DNA of 64,000 bases from Mannheimia glucosida (GCF_046267875.1 NZ_CP176502.1:2294001-2358000), one strand, 5' to 3'. Positions 24,285 to 33,824 are shown, counted from the first letter of the stretch. Numbers and translations are program-made. The notes: generated by a model not told the origin, from the letters alone.

Positions 24285-26138
24285 ATGGAAAAGAAGTATC
24301 CTCTGTTAAGCGAAATCAACTCACCGGAAGATTTACGTTTACTTTCTAAAGACCAGCTTCAAACCGTAGTTGATGAACTGCGAGCCTATTTATTGGAATC
24401 AGTCAGTCAAACTAGCGGACATTTAGCCTCTGGCTTAGGGGTAGTGGAGCTTACGGTAGCTTTGCATTATGTTTATCAAACGCCTTTCGACCAATTAATT
24501 TGGGACGTTGGTCATCAAGCTTACCCACATAAAATCCTTACTGGACGTCGGGATCAAATGCACAGTATTCGCCAAAAAGATGGTATTCACCCCTTCCCTT
24601 GGCGTGAAGAAAGCCCTTACGATGTATTAAGCGTTGGGCATTCTTCCACTTCGATCAGTGCAGGTCTTGGCATTGCAGTAGCGGCAGAAAAAGAAAATGC
24701 CGGACGTAAAACCGTCTGTGTAATCGGTGATGGTGCAATCACTGCCGGAATGGCATTTGAAGCATTAAACCACGCAGGTGCATTGCATACCGATATGTTG
24801 GTTATCTTAAATGATAATGAAATGTCAATCTCTGAAAATGTCGGAGCATTAAACAACCACCTTGCCCGCATTTTTTCTGGTTCGCTCTACACTTCCGTTC
24901 GTGATGGCAGTAAGAAAATTTTAGATAAAGTACCTACTATCAAAAACTTTATGAAAAAAAGCGAAGAGCATATGAAAGGAGTCATTTTCTCCCCTGAAAG
25001 CACTTTGTTTGAAGAGTTAGGCTTTAATTATATCGGCCCGATTGATGGGCATAATATTGACGAGTTAGTCAAAACCTTGAGCAATATGCGTGAGCTGAAA
25101 GGTCCGCAATTTCTGCATATTCGCACGAAAAAAGGCAAAGGCTACACACCAGCAGAAAATGATCCGATTGGCTACCACGGCGTACCTAAATTTGACCCAA
25201 CAGCAGCAGAGTTACCAAAATCAAAAGCAGCACCTACTTATTCCAATATTTTTGGCGATTGGTTATGCGAAATGGCAGAGCGTGATCCGAAAATTATCGG
25301 CATTACGCCAGCAATGCGTGAAGGCTCTGGAATGGTGGAATTTTCCAAACGTTTCCCAGAGCAATATTTTGATGTAGCGATTGCCGAGCAGCACGCAGTG
25401 ACTTTCGGGGCAGGCTTAGCAATCGCAGGTTACAAACCGGTAGTCGCAATTTATTCCAGCTTCTTGCAGCGAGCTTATGACCAATTAATTCACGATGTCG
25501 CTATTCAAAACCTACCGGTGATTTTTGCGATTGACCGAGCCGGAATTGTCGGTGCTGACGGGCAAACTCACCAAGGTGCATTTGATTTAAGTTTTATGCG
25601 TTGTATTCCCAATATGACCATTATGGCACCGAGCGATGAAAATGAAATGCGCCAAATGCTTTATACCGCTTACACGATGAATACACCAAGTGCCATTCGT
25701 TACCCTCGAGGCAATGCTAAAGGGGTAAAACTTGAGCCAATGCAAAGACTTGAAGTAGGTAAAGGAAACATTATTCGTGAAGGTAAAAAAGTTGCGATTT
25801 TGAATTTTGGTGCTTTGCTTGATGAAGCCAAAATTGTGGCTGAAAAACATAACTACACGTTGGTAGATATGCGTTTCATTAAACCATTAGATGAAGCATT
25901 ACTTCAAAAAGTGGCGGATTCACACGAGTTGTTAGTTACGCTTGAAGAAAATGCTATTCAAGGTGGTGCAGGTAGTTTTGTGAATGAATATTTGCAAAAT
26001 ATCGGCAAAATCAAACCGCTTGTAATGCTTGGTATTCCTGACTTTTTCGTTCCCCAATCTACTCAAGCTGAAGCTTATGCCGATCTTGGATTAGATGCCC
26101 AAGGCATTGAAGCAAAAATTCAAAAATTCGATATTTAA
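24285..26138 (+). CDS. dxs: 1-Deoxy-D-xylulose-5-phosphate synthase
   Basis: Thiamine-diphosphate enzyme that condenses pyruvate and glyceraldehyde-3-phosphate, first step of the methylerythritol-phosphate isoprenoid pathway. 617 aa. Shows SGHLASGLGVVELTVALH, the TPP/Mg site GDGAITAGMAFEALNHAG with the downstream NDNEMSIS, and the transketolase pyrimidine domain with AEQHAVTFGAG and GADGQTHQGAFD. It follows suhB by 44 bases. ispA, its neighbour in many relatives, is not here. A terminator follows at 26144. Confidence 0.98.
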   Translation: MEKKYPLLSEINSPEDLRLLSKDQLQTVVDELRAYLLESVSQTSGHLASGLGVVELTVALHYVYQTPFDQLIWDVGHQAYPHKILTGRRDQMHSIRQKDGIHPFPWREESPYDVLSVGHSSTSISAGLGIAVAAEKENAGRKTVCVIGDGAITAGMAFEALNHAGALHTDMLVILNDNEMSISENVGALNNHLARIFSGSLYTSVRDGSKKILDKVPTIKNFMKKSEEHMKGVIFSPESTLFEELGFNYIGPIDGHNIDELVKTLSNMRELKGPQFLHIRTKKGKGYTPAENDPIGYHGVPKFDPTAAELPKSKAAPTYSNIFGDWLCEMAERDPKIIGITPAMREGSGMVEFSKRFPEQYFDVAIAEQHAVTFGAGLAIAGYKPVVAIYSSFLQRAYDQLIHDVAIQNLPVIFAIDRAGIVGADGQTHQGAFDLSFMRCIPNMTIMAPSDENEMRQMLYTAYTMNTPSAIRYPRGNAKGVKLEPMQRLEVGKGNIIREGKKVAILNFGALLDEAKIVAEKHNYTLVDMRFIKPLDEALLQKVADSHELLVTLEENAIQGGAGSFVNEYLQNIGKIKPLVMLGIPDFFVPQSTQAEAYADLGLDAQGIEAKIQKFDI

Positions 26139-26143
26139 CTTTA

Positions 26144-26182
26144 AAAAGTCCCTTTGATTGATGCAGAACAAAGGGATTTTTT
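26144..26182 (+). terminator. Terminator after dxs
   Basis: TCCCTTTG (26149-26156) pairs with CAAAGGGA (26169-26176), extended by A-T pairs, and ends in a T tract. Confidence 0.88.
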
Positions 26183-26323
26183 GATGAACCTCACATTTTC
26201 AGTAAATTATTCACACAAATCTAACAATTCATTTTACTTTATCCTCACTCCTCACTTACAATGGCACGCCTTTAGCAGTTCTGCTAAAAATGATCATTTA
26301 TCTCAATTTATAGGATTTCTACT

Positions 26324-27910
26324 ATGTTGTGGTTCTTTTTCTGTGTAGCCGTGCTTGTGCTTGGCTATTTCACTTATGGGAAAATCATTGAAAAAATCTT
26401 CGTGATTAACCCAAAAAGATCGACACCGGCTTACTCTATGAATGACGGTGTGGATTATATGCCAATGTCTAAAACTAAAATTTGGCTGATTCAATTATTA
26501 AATATTGCCGGTACAGGTCCTATCTTTGGACCAATTTTAGGGGCATTATACGGGCCGGTTGCGATGCTTTGGATCGTATTAGGCTGTATTTTTGCCGGTG
26601 CTGTACACGACTATTTCTGCGGTATGTTAAGTATCCGTAATGGTGGTGCGACAATGCCAAACCTTGCAGGTAAATTTTTAGGTCGCCCTGTTAAATTATT
26701 TATCAACGTAATGGCACTTATCTTACTTTTATTAGTAGGCGTAGTATTCGTTGCAAGCCCTGCTCAATTACTCTCTACCATCACGATGGATATTGCAGGG
26801 GCAACTCAAGGGGCAATGGAATTAGGTGATGTGGAAGCGGTGAAAGAAGCCGTTGCAGCGGGCGGTATCACCGTTTGGGGAATGGATAAGGCAACCGTCA
26901 TTTCTGTGTGGACGTTAATCATTTTTGCTTACTATATTCTTGCTACATTACTACCTGTTGATAAAATTATCGGTCGAATTTATCCTTTCTTCGGAGCATT
27001 ATTACTCTTTATGTCTGTAGGTATGGTATATGGTCTAGTCAGTGCTCACTTAAGTGCGACTGATCCTATCGACTTCTTCCGTACAGTGAATGCAGACGGT
27101 CAAGGCTTAACGTGGGAAAAATTCACCCAAAACTTCCAAGTGAAAGGTGATGTTCCAATTTGGCCATTACTATTCTTAACTATTTCTTGCGGAGCATTAT
27201 CCGGTTTCCACGCAACCCAAACCCCATTAATGGCTCGCTGTGCGCAAAATGAGAAAGAAGGCCGTTTTATTTTCTACGGTGCAATGATTACTGAAGGGGT
27301 AATTGCATTAGTATGGTGTGCAGTAGGTCTTTCATTCTATGAAAACCCACAAGCCTTACAAGATGCGATCTCTGCCGGTTCACCGTCTAAAGTGGTATAT
27401 GACAGCTCGTTACACTTCTTAGGGTTTATTGGTGGTATTTTTGCCGTATTAGGCGTTGTAGTATTACCAATCACCTCAGGTGACACTGCATTCCGAGCCG
27501 CTCGTTTACAACTAGCGGAAATCTTTGGTTTAGAACAACGTACCTTAGTAAAACGTTTGTATATTGCCGTACCATTATTCGTACTTGGTTTCATTGTCTC
27601 AAAAGTTGATTTCAGCGTATTATGGCGTTACTTCACTTGGGCAAACCAAATGACCGCAATGGTAATGTTATGGACTGCCGCAGGTTATTTATACCGCTAT
27701 AAAAAATTCCACTGGGTATGTTCAATCCCGGCGTGGTTTATCACTACAGTGTGTGCAACTTATTTAGCAAATAACAAAATCGGTTTCGGCTTAGATTACC
27801 AATTATCGGTCTATATCGGTTTTGCAATTACCGTAGTTTGTGTTATCTGCTTCTTCGCATTCCTCAAACCTTCGAATGAACGTGATGAATCCGCTTATGT
27901 AACAAACTAA
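26324..27910 (+). CDS. cstA: Carbon starvation protein CstA family transporter
   Basis: 528-aa polytopic membrane protein with more than ten hydrophobic segments. NIAGTGPIFGPILGALYGP, GAVHDYFCGMLSIRNGG and SGFHATQTPLMARC are typical CstA blocks. Family members import pyruvate or peptides during starvation. It is shorter than E. coli CstA (about 700 aa), consistent with the compact version. The 141-base leader contains a short hairpin (TTTAGCAG/CTGCTAAA, 26271-26288). A terminator follows the gene. Confidence 0.9.
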   Translation: MLWFFFCVAVLVLGYFTYGKIIEKIFVINPKRSTPAYSMNDGVDYMPMSKTKIWLIQLLNIAGTGPIFGPILGALYGPVAMLWIVLGCIFAGAVHDYFCGMLSIRNGGATMPNLAGKFLGRPVKLFINVMALILLLLVGVVFVASPAQLLSTITMDIAGATQGAMELGDVEAVKEAVAAGGITVWGMDKATVISVWTLIIFAYYILATLLPVDKIIGRIYPFFGALLLFMSVGMVYGLVSAHLSATDPIDFFRTVNADGQGLTWEKFTQNFQVKGDVPIWPLLFLTISCGALSGFHATQTPLMARCAQNEKEGRFIFYGAMITEGVIALVWCAVGLSFYENPQALQDAISAGSPSKVVYDSSLHFLGFIGGIFAVLGVVVLPITSGDTAFRAARLQLAEIFGLEQRTLVKRLYIAVPLFVLGFIVSKVDFSVLWRYFTWANQMTAMVMLWTAAGYLYRYKKFHWVCSIPAWFITTVCATYLANNKIGFGLDYQLSVYIGFAITVVCVICFFAFLKPSNERDESAYVTN

Positions 27911-27930
27911 TCACTTGCTTAAAGCGATAA

Positions 27931-27958
27931 AAATGGGGACAATTTAGTCCCCGTTTTT
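27931..27958 (+). terminator. Terminator after cstA
   Basis: GGGGAC (27935-27940) pairs with GTCCCC (27947-27952), extended by U-G and A-U pairs, followed by TTTTT. It sits only 13 bases before the yjjV start. Confidence 0.88.
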
Positions 27959-27970
27959 ATTGGTTTTATT

Positions 27971-28765
27971 ATGCGATTTTTTGACACTCATACTCACCTC
28001 GACTATCTCGCAGAAAGCCTGAATTTAAGCATTCCGGAATTGGTTGAGAATGCCAAACAGCATCAGGTTGAATGCATTCTTATCGTTGCCGTATTTGCAA
28101 AAAATTTTGCAAAAGTGACCGCTTGTGCCAAACAAAAACCGGAAAATTTGGTGTATGGATTAGGGCTACACCCACTCTATATCCAACAGCACCAAGAGCA
28201 AGATTTAATCTTATTGGAAAATTTGTTAAGCGAACAAGATCCGCAATGTACCGCAGTGGGTGAAATTGGTTTAGAAAAAGCGGTAGCTGAAGTTTGCACG
28301 CCATCACTATGGCATAAGCAATGTGAATTTTTAGAGGCACAACTTTCCCTTGCGAAAAAATTTAATTTACCCGTTAATCTTCATTCACGTAAAAGCCACG
28401 ATCAACTTTTTGTGTTTCTCAAAAAAGCCCAGCTCACAAAAACCGGTGTAGTGCACGGTTTTGCCGGTAGTTATGAACAGGCAAAACGCTTTGTCGATCT
28501 CGGTTATAAAATTGGTGTCGGGGGAACAATTACCTATGAACGTGCGAACAAAACACGTGAAACGATCCGAAAATTGCCGTTAGACAGTTTGTTGTTGGAA
28601 ACCGATTCCCCCGATATGCCGGTGTTTGGCTTTCAAGGGCAGCCGAATCGACCGGAACGGCTTTTAGTGACTTTCAATAGTCTATGTGAATTAAGAACAG
28701 AATCACCAAATCTGATTGCAGAAACCATTTGGCAGAATAGCGAAAGGTTATTTTTTTACGCTTGA
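27971..28765 (+). CDS. yjjV: TatD-family metal-dependent hydrolase YjjV
   Basis: 264 aa. Metal ligands DTHTHLD at the N-terminus, the Glu in AVGEIGLE, HSRKSHD, VHGFAGS and the Asp in LLETDSPDM. The C-terminal GFQGQPNRPE block separates YjjV from TatD and YcfH. Members are 3'-5' exonucleases or D-aminoacyl-type hydrolases; substrate unknown. No clear Shine-Dalgarno is visible, and the cstA terminator is just upstream. Its end overlaps the convergent neighbour by ten bases. An uptake sequence lies within the coding region. Confidence 0.93.
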   Translation: MRFFDTHTHLDYLAESLNLSIPELVENAKQHQVECILIVAVFAKNFAKVTACAKQKPENLVYGLGLHPLYIQQHQEQDLILLENLLSEQDPQCTAVGEIGLEKAVAEVCTPSLWHKQCEFLEAQLSLAKKFNLPVNLHSRKSHDQLFVFLKKAQLTKTGVVHGFAGSYEQAKRFVDLGYKIGVGGTITYERANKTRETIRKLPLDSLLLETDSPDMPVFGFQGQPNRPERLLVTFNSLCELRTESPNLIAETIWQNSERLFFYA

Positions 28766-29514
28766 TTTAGTCGTTGCTTTAGATGTTGCCAAATTTGCGA
28801 GCCATAATTTACATTAAAATTAGAGCAAATTGCTTCTTCTTGTGTTTTTATGTCAAGATTTTCACAGCAATTTACAATTTTTTGCCAATAAACGACCGCT
28901 TGTAATTCAAAATGTACACCCGACAACAGATAATAACCTCGCCCTAGCTCTCCCTCTATCATTGCTACTGAGCCATCAGGATAATAAGCCAACGGGTTGT
29001 AAATCACTGTTGTTGAATTTGGTTCAAAACAGCAACCACCGTGATAATAAAACGGCATTTTTCCACCCTCTGCAAGTGTTACTTCAACTATCGCTTTGCT
29101 ACCAATGTTTTCATCGTAAAGTTGCCCGTTGGTAAACTGCGGCAGACTGCCTTTCGCAATGCCATTAAATAAAGCTAGTTCTCGATTGCCATTTACGCTA
29201 TAGTCACGCCCTACAAAATTCAATTCAGCACAGCCATAATAAGCTCCGGCACAGATACCGAGATAAGCTCCACCTTGTTCAATAAATTGGCGGATTCTAC
29301 GATTGCCTTCTCCGTTTAATTTTTTGCAGTAAGGTAAATCGGCTCCACCGGGCATGATTAATAAACAGCCATCGGAAAACTTGCTTTGAATAATTTGTTT
29401 GGCATTGATGAGATAAGCCGGACGCTGTAAATGCTGTTTTACTGCCAATAACAGTGATTGAACACCAATTTCACTGCTACCTTCATCACAATAAATATAA
29501 ACTGGTTTTACCAT
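28756..29514 (-). CDS. BPL_N domain protein (glutamine-amidotransferase-like, biotin-ligase N-terminal type)
   Basis: 252 aa. Class I amidotransferase-like fold: IMPGGADLPYCKKLNG near 53-68 and GGAYLGICAGAYYG at 81-94, with C88 in the nucleophile-elbow position; a later YYHGGCCFEP block. This resembles the N-terminal domain found in eukaryotic-type biotin-protein ligases, here as a free protein without a ligase domain. It is divergent from bioY, which supports a link to biotin; the reaction is unknown. Confidence 0.8.
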   Translation of the reverse strand: MVKPVYIYCDEGSSEIGVQSLLLAVKQHLQRPAYLINAKQIIQSKFSDGCLLIMPGGADLPYCKKLNGEGNRRIRQFIEQGGAYLGICAGAYYGCAELNFVGRDYSVNGNRELALFNGIAKGSLPQFTNGQLYDENIGSKAIVEVTLAEGGKMPFYYHGGCCFEPNSTTVIYNPLAYYPDGSVAMIEGELGRGYYLLSGVHFELQAVVYWQKIVNCCENLDIKTQEEAICSNFNVNYGSQIWQHLKQRLNQA

Positions 29515-29550
29515 TTTAAATTCACTCTTACCCTAAAAGACATCTTCCTA

Positions 29551-29576
29551 TATAATCGGTTGAGAACATTTTAACC
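29551..29576 (+). promoter_or_regulatory. bioY promoter -10 box with overlapping imperfect dyad
   Basis: TATAAT at 29551-29556 (poor -35, TTACCC near 29529). An imperfect dyad GGTT-N11-AACC (29558-29576) would cover the transcription start. It does not fit the BirA operator (TTGTAAACC/GGTTTACAA), so any repressor is unknown. Confidence 0.4.
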
Positions 29577-29594
29577 ATATTAAAGGAGAGGATT

Positions 29595-30161
29595 ATGTTC
29601 ACTACGCAATTAATTCAAACTAAACGTTGGCTAGAAGCCAATAGTATAACTACATTTTGGTTGAAAACTTTTATTGGAGCAACACTGCTTGCTATTTTTG
29701 CACAAATTTCTGTGCCGATGTACCCTGTACCCATTACAGGACAAACACTTGCTTTAACTGTGGTTGGTTTTGCAATGGGTCGTAAAGCCGCAACTGCTGC
29801 AGTATTACTTTATCTTTTTGAAGGGGCGATTGGTTTACCTGTCTTTGCCGGCGGTGCTTCAGGTTTCCATCATTTCTTTGGTCCAACAGGCGGATACTTA
29901 TTAGGCTATATTCCAACCGCCTATTTCTTAGGCTATTATAGCGATAAAGGCGTATTAAACTCTTTTTGGAAAAGTTTATTTGTCGCCTTAATTGCAAGTG
30001 TGATCACCTTTGCTTTCGGCTTGGCTCAACTTTCTTTCTTTGTACCAGAAGGCACAGTATTACAAGCGGGCTTATATCCATTTATTTTAGGTGGTGTGCT
30101 TAAAGCACTCCTAGCAAGTGTTTTGGTTAGCCCAAGCTACAAATTCTTCTCGAAACTCTAA
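29595..30161 (+). CDS. bioY: Biotin transporter BioY
   Basis: Substrate-binding membrane component of ECF-type biotin uptake, 188 aa, six hydrophobic segments. Family blocks AQISVPMYPVPITGQTLAL, AIGLPVFAGG and GPTGGYLLGY are all present. A strong GGAGAGG precedes the ATG. No bioM or bioN (ECF ATPase and transmembrane partner) lies nearby, so it acts alone or with a shared ECF module. A terminator follows. Confidence 0.96.
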   Translation: MFTTQLIQTKRWLEANSITTFWLKTFIGATLLAIFAQISVPMYPVPITGQTLALTVVGFAMGRKAATAAVLLYLFEGAIGLPVFAGGASGFHHFFGPTGGYLLGYIPTAYFLGYYSDKGVLNSFWKSLFVALIASVITFAFGLAQLSFFVPEGTVLQAGLYPFILGGVLKALLASVLVSPSYKFFSKL

Positions 30162-30168
30162 TCTTTCT

Positions 30169-30196
30169 AAAGGCTTTGTTACGGCAAAGCCTTTTT
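30169..30196 (+). terminator. Terminator after bioY
   Basis: AAAGGCTTTG (30169-30178) pairs with CAAAGCCTTT (30185-30194), followed by T residues. Confidence 0.92.
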
Positions 30197-30300
30197 CAAT
30201 TCTGATTGCTCTATTTTTTACTACATTTCAAAATCACCTTCATTTGATTTTTTAATCAAAATAGCCAAAAGTTATTTTCTCAACGCTAATAATAACTTTT

Positions 30301-30339
30301 TTGCCTAAAAGGTATTAAATCGGTACAATGATTTAATAC
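30301..30339 (+). promoter_or_regulatory. Promoter of the MFS gene with a perfect palindrome enclosing the -10 box
   Basis: -35 TTGCCT at 30301-30306 and -10 TACAAT at 30324-30329 are 17 bases apart. GTATTAAATC (30312-30321) and GATTTAATAC (30330-30339) form a perfect 10-8-10 inverted repeat whose 8-base centre contains the -10 box. A dimeric repressor bound there would block RNA polymerase. Another stem (30267-30276 with 30291-30300, AAAAGTTATT) lies just upstream. Confidence 0.65.
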
Positions 30340-30364
30340 TGGCAGAATGTTTGAAGGAGCATTG

Positions 30365-31714
30365 ATGAATAGCACTAAATTTTACTCCCTTTATTCAGGT
30401 ATCTTTTTTCTGTTTTTCGGCTACGGTTTATTTCTCAATTCAGCAGGAATTAAGCTTGCCGAAATGGGGGTAACGGATATCATCATCGGTTTACTTAACG
30501 CTGCTTTCTTTATTGGGGCGGCATTAAGCACTATTTTTGCTCACCGCATTGTATCAAGTGTTGGGCATATCCGTTCATTTAGCGTTTTCTGTGCTGTTTT
30601 TGCTATCGCCGCTCTCGGTCATATTATGATTGATACTTTGTGGATCTGGGGCGTGTTACGAATTATTTTGGGATTCTGTCATTATAGCTTGCTGCTTTTA
30701 GTCGAAAGTTGGTTAAGCGAAAAAACCAATGTCGATACGAGAGGCAAAGTGCTTGCCACTTATAACATTATCTTCTATCTCGCCTTTATTTTAGGCGTAA
30801 GTTTATTAAGTTTAGAACTTAGTAGCCGAAACATTTTTATCTTATCTACCATTTTGGTTGTGATGTCGATGATCCCAATTGCTTTAACTAAAATGGTTCA
30901 GCCTGATATTCCGGCTCGAGAGCGCATTAGTATTCCTAAACTATTTGCGATTTCACCGTTAGCCTTAGCAACCAGCTTTATTAGCGGAATGTTGGTAAAC
31001 GGCTTTTTTACAATGGCGTCAGTCTTTCTGCTGAAGTTTAGCTTTTCATTAAGTGAAATCTCGCTTTATTTGATGATCTCGATGATCGGTGGTTTTATCA
31101 GCCAAATGCCGATGGCGATATTATCGAATCGTATTGGCAGACGTAACGCCATTTTAGCTTGTTCAGTGATTGCCACTTTAACCGCACTTGCCGGATTATT
31201 TGCAATTTTCCAAGAAAATTTGACCGCTTGGGGACAGTATATTATCGCCTTTTTCTTTGGCTGTAGTCTGTTTAGCTTATATGCTTTGAGCATTGCCCGT
31301 GCCAACGATGAATTGCCGAATAATATGAACACGGTTGAAGTAAGCAGGGGTTTACTGTTTTGCTATGGTGTGGGGGCGTTAGTTGCTCCACCGCTTATCG
31401 GTTTTGCGATGAGCCTTTCCACTGAATATGGCTTTTATGCACTTTTTGGACTGTTCTCACTTAGTTTATTTATTTGTGCTTTCCGCACCAAATCAATCCC
31501 GAAAGCGGAACGAGCAGAGATGCAATACGCTACCCCAATTGCCACCGCAAGCCCGCTTGAAGAAATTGAAACAGTTGAGGAAGAACTTATTCCGTTTGAT
31601 GAAGAGGCGGTGCAAGAATATCAAGCTCAACTTGAAACATTTGAAGAAGAGCCACAAACAGAAAATGAAAATATTGAGCTTGATGAAAAAACCGCTGAAA
31701 ACAGCAAAGTTTAA
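30365..31714 (+). CDS. Major facilitator superfamily transporter, YcaD-like, with acidic C-terminal tail
   Basis: 449 aa with 12 predicted membrane spans (residues about 5-385). GFCHYSLLLLVESWLSEKT, LSNRIGRRNAI and MNTVEVSRGLLFCYGVGALV (in part) resemble the YcaD branch of MFS. After the last span comes a tail of about 60 residues rich in Glu (EEIETVEEELIPFDEEAVQE and similar), which is not usual for YcaD. ATG 30365 with GGAG upstream is chosen over 30347. The substrate is unknown; the palindromic promoter suggests inducible control. Confidence 0.8.
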   Translation: MNSTKFYSLYSGIFFLFFGYGLFLNSAGIKLAEMGVTDIIIGLLNAAFFIGAALSTIFAHRIVSSVGHIRSFSVFCAVFAIAALGHIMIDTLWIWGVLRIILGFCHYSLLLLVESWLSEKTNVDTRGKVLATYNIIFYLAFILGVSLLSLELSSRNIFILSTILVVMSMIPIALTKMVQPDIPARERISIPKLFAISPLALATSFISGMLVNGFFTMASVFLLKFSFSLSEISLYLMISMIGGFISQMPMAILSNRIGRRNAILACSVIATLTALAGLFAIFQENLTAWGQYIIAFFFGCSLFSLYALSIARANDELPNNMNTVEVSRGLLFCYGVGALVAPPLIGFAMSLSTEYGFYALFGLFSLSLFICAFRTKSIPKAERAEMQYATPIATASPLEEIETVEEELIPFDEEAVQEYQAQLETFEEEPQTENENIELDEKTAENSKV

Positions 31715-31800
31715 TTTTTCTTTGTTTTATGCTAGAATTTCTGTGCTTTTATTCCCCACTTGTAAGGGAAATAATAAGCAAATTGCAAAATTTTAATCAA

Positions 31801-31826
31801 AAAAGACCGCTTGTAGGCGGTTTTTT
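31801..31826 (+). terminator. Terminator built on an uptake sequence, upstream of thrS
   Basis: ACCGC (31806-31810) pairs with GCGGT (31817-31821) with extra A-T and G-T pairs, followed by six T. GACCGCTTGT forms the left arm and loop. Confidence 0.8.
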
Positions 31827-31882
31827 CATTATCAAACTCAACAAGTAATCTCTCGTATGGATTACCACTGTAAGGATTTATT

Positions 31883-33814
31883 ATGCCAATTATCACTTTA
31901 CCGGACGGTTCACAACGTTCATTTGACAACCCGGTTTCTGTAATGGAAGTTGCCCAATCTATCGGGGCAGGTTTAGCAAAAGCGACCATTGCCGGTCGTG
32001 TAAACGGTGAACGCCGTGATGCGTCTGATATTATCAGCCAAGACAGCACACTCGAAATTATAACTGCCAAAGACGAAGATGGTTTAGAGATCATTCGTCA
32101 CTCAACCGCTCACTTATTAGGTCACGCCATCAAGCAATTATTCCCTGATGTCAAAATGGCTATCGGTCCGACTATCGAAAATGGTTTCTACTACGATATT
32201 GATTTAGACCGCTCTTTAACCCAAGAAGACTTAGACGCCCTTGAAAAGCGTATGTTAGAGCTGGCAAAAACCAACTATGACGTGGTAAAACGCCCGGTAA
32301 GCTGGCAAGAAGCTCGTGATACCTTTGAACAACGTGGTGAGCCATACAAAATGGCGATTTTAGATGAAAATATTGAACGTACTGCAACGCCTGCGTTATA
32401 TCACCACGAAGAATATATTGATATGTGCCGTGGACCTCACGTGCCAAATATGCGTTTCTGCCACCACTTCAAATTACAAAAAGTTGCCGGTGCTTACTGG
32501 CGTGGTGACAGCAAAAACAAAATGTTACAACGTATTTACGGTACCGCTTGGGCTGATAAAAAACAATTAGCCGAATATTTACAACGTTTGGAAGAAGCGG
32601 CAAAACGTGACCACCGCCGTATCGGTAAAGCGTTAGATTTATACCATATGCAAGAAGAAGCACCGGGTATGGTGTTCTGGCACAATGACGGCTGGACGAT
32701 TTTCCGTGAACTTGAAACTTTTGTGCGTACCAAATTGAAAGAGTACGATTACCAAGAAGTAAAAGGTCCGTTTATGATGGATCGTGTGCTTTGGGAAAAA
32801 ACCGGACACTGGCAAAACTATGCAGATTTAATGTTCACTACCCAATCGGAAAATCGTGAATATGCGATTAAGCCAATGAACTGCCCGGGTCACGTTCAAA
32901 TTTTTAATCAAGGCTTGAAATCTTACCGTGATTTGCCGATTCGTATGGCAGAATTTGGTTCGTGCCATCGTAACGAGCCGTCTGGTTCATTACACGGCTT
33001 AATGCGTGTGCGTGGTTTTACCCAAGATGATGCCCATATTTTCTGTACCGAAGAGCAAATCGAGTCAGAAGTAACCAGCTGTATCAAAATGGTTTACGAC
33101 ATTTACAGCACCTTCGGCTTTACTAACATTGCAGTAAAACTTTCAACCCGTCCGGAAAACCGTATCGGTGACGATGCAATGTGGGACAGAGCGGAGGAAG
33201 GGTTAGCCAATGCCTTACGCAACAACGGACTTGAATATGAAATCCAAGAGGGCGAAGGTGCATTCTACGGGCCGAAAATTGAGTTTGCATTGCGTGATTG
33301 CTTAGGTCGCGAATGGCAATGTGGCACGGTGCAACTTGACTTCGCTCTACCGGGTCGTTTAGAAGCCTCTTATGTAGCAGAAGATAATGGTCGCCGTACA
33401 CCGGTAATGATTCACCGTGCGATTTTGGGTTCAATCGAACGTTTCATCGGGATTATCACCGAAGAATATGCTGGTTTCTTCCCAACTTGGCTTGCACCAA
33501 CCCAAGCAGTGGTAATGAACATTACCGACAGCCAAGCAGATTATGTGCAACAAGTGGTGAAACAGCTTTCTGATGCAGGCATTCGTGTGAAAGCAGACTT
33601 ACGCAACGAAAAAGTCGGCTTCAAAGTGCGTGAGCACACCTTACGCCGTGTGCCTTATATGTTGGTTTGCGGTGATAAAGAAATCGCCGAAGGTAAAGTG
33701 TCTGTGCGTACCCGTAAAGGTGCAGACTTAGGTACTTACCTTGTTTCAGACTTAGTTGAGATTCTGAAAAACCAAATTAAGGCTCGTGAGCTGAAATTAT
33801 TAGGCGAAGAGTAA
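31883..33814 (+). CDS. thrS: Threonyl-tRNA synthetase
   Basis: Charges tRNA-Thr. 643 aa, full length: N-terminal TGS domain (MPITLPDGSQRSF-type start), editing domain with HSTAHLLGHAIKQLFP, class II catalytic core with PMNCPGHVQIF, CHRNEPSGSLHG and MIHRAILGSIERF (Cys and two His for zinc), and a C-terminal anticodon-binding domain. AAGGA precedes the ATG. infC, the usual downstream gene in enterics, is absent: a terminator and the convergent lolE follow. Confidence 0.98.
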   Translation: MPIITLPDGSQRSFDNPVSVMEVAQSIGAGLAKATIAGRVNGERRDASDIISQDSTLEIITAKDEDGLEIIRHSTAHLLGHAIKQLFPDVKMAIGPTIENGFYYDIDLDRSLTQEDLDALEKRMLELAKTNYDVVKRPVSWQEARDTFEQRGEPYKMAILDENIERTATPALYHHEEYIDMCRGPHVPNMRFCHHFKLQKVAGAYWRGDSKNKMLQRIYGTAWADKKQLAEYLQRLEEAAKRDHRRIGKALDLYHMQEEAPGMVFWHNDGWTIFRELETFVRTKLKEYDYQEVKGPFMMDRVLWEKTGHWQNYADLMFTTQSENREYAIKPMNCPGHVQIFNQGLKSYRDLPIRMAEFGSCHRNEPSGSLHGLMRVRGFTQDDAHIFCTEEQIESEVTSCIKMVYDIYSTFGFTNIAVKLSTRPENRIGDDAMWDRAEEGLANALRNNGLEYEIQEGEGAFYGPKIEFALRDCLGREWQCGTVQLDFALPGRLEASYVAEDNGRRTPVMIHRAILGSIERFIGIITEEYAGFFPTWLAPTQAVVMNITDSQADYVQQVVKQLSDAGIRVKADLRNEKVGFKVREHTLRRVPYMLVCGDKEIAEGKVSVRTRKGADLGTYLVSDLVEILKNQIKARELKLLGEE

Positions 33815-33824
33815 TAACATAAAT

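Noticed and set aside
29558..29576. BirA operator before bioY
   Set aside because: Half-sites are in the wrong orientation for the BirA consensus.
30244..30259. FNR-like TTGAT/ATCAA dyad
   Set aside because: Spacing is six bases, while FNR needs four.
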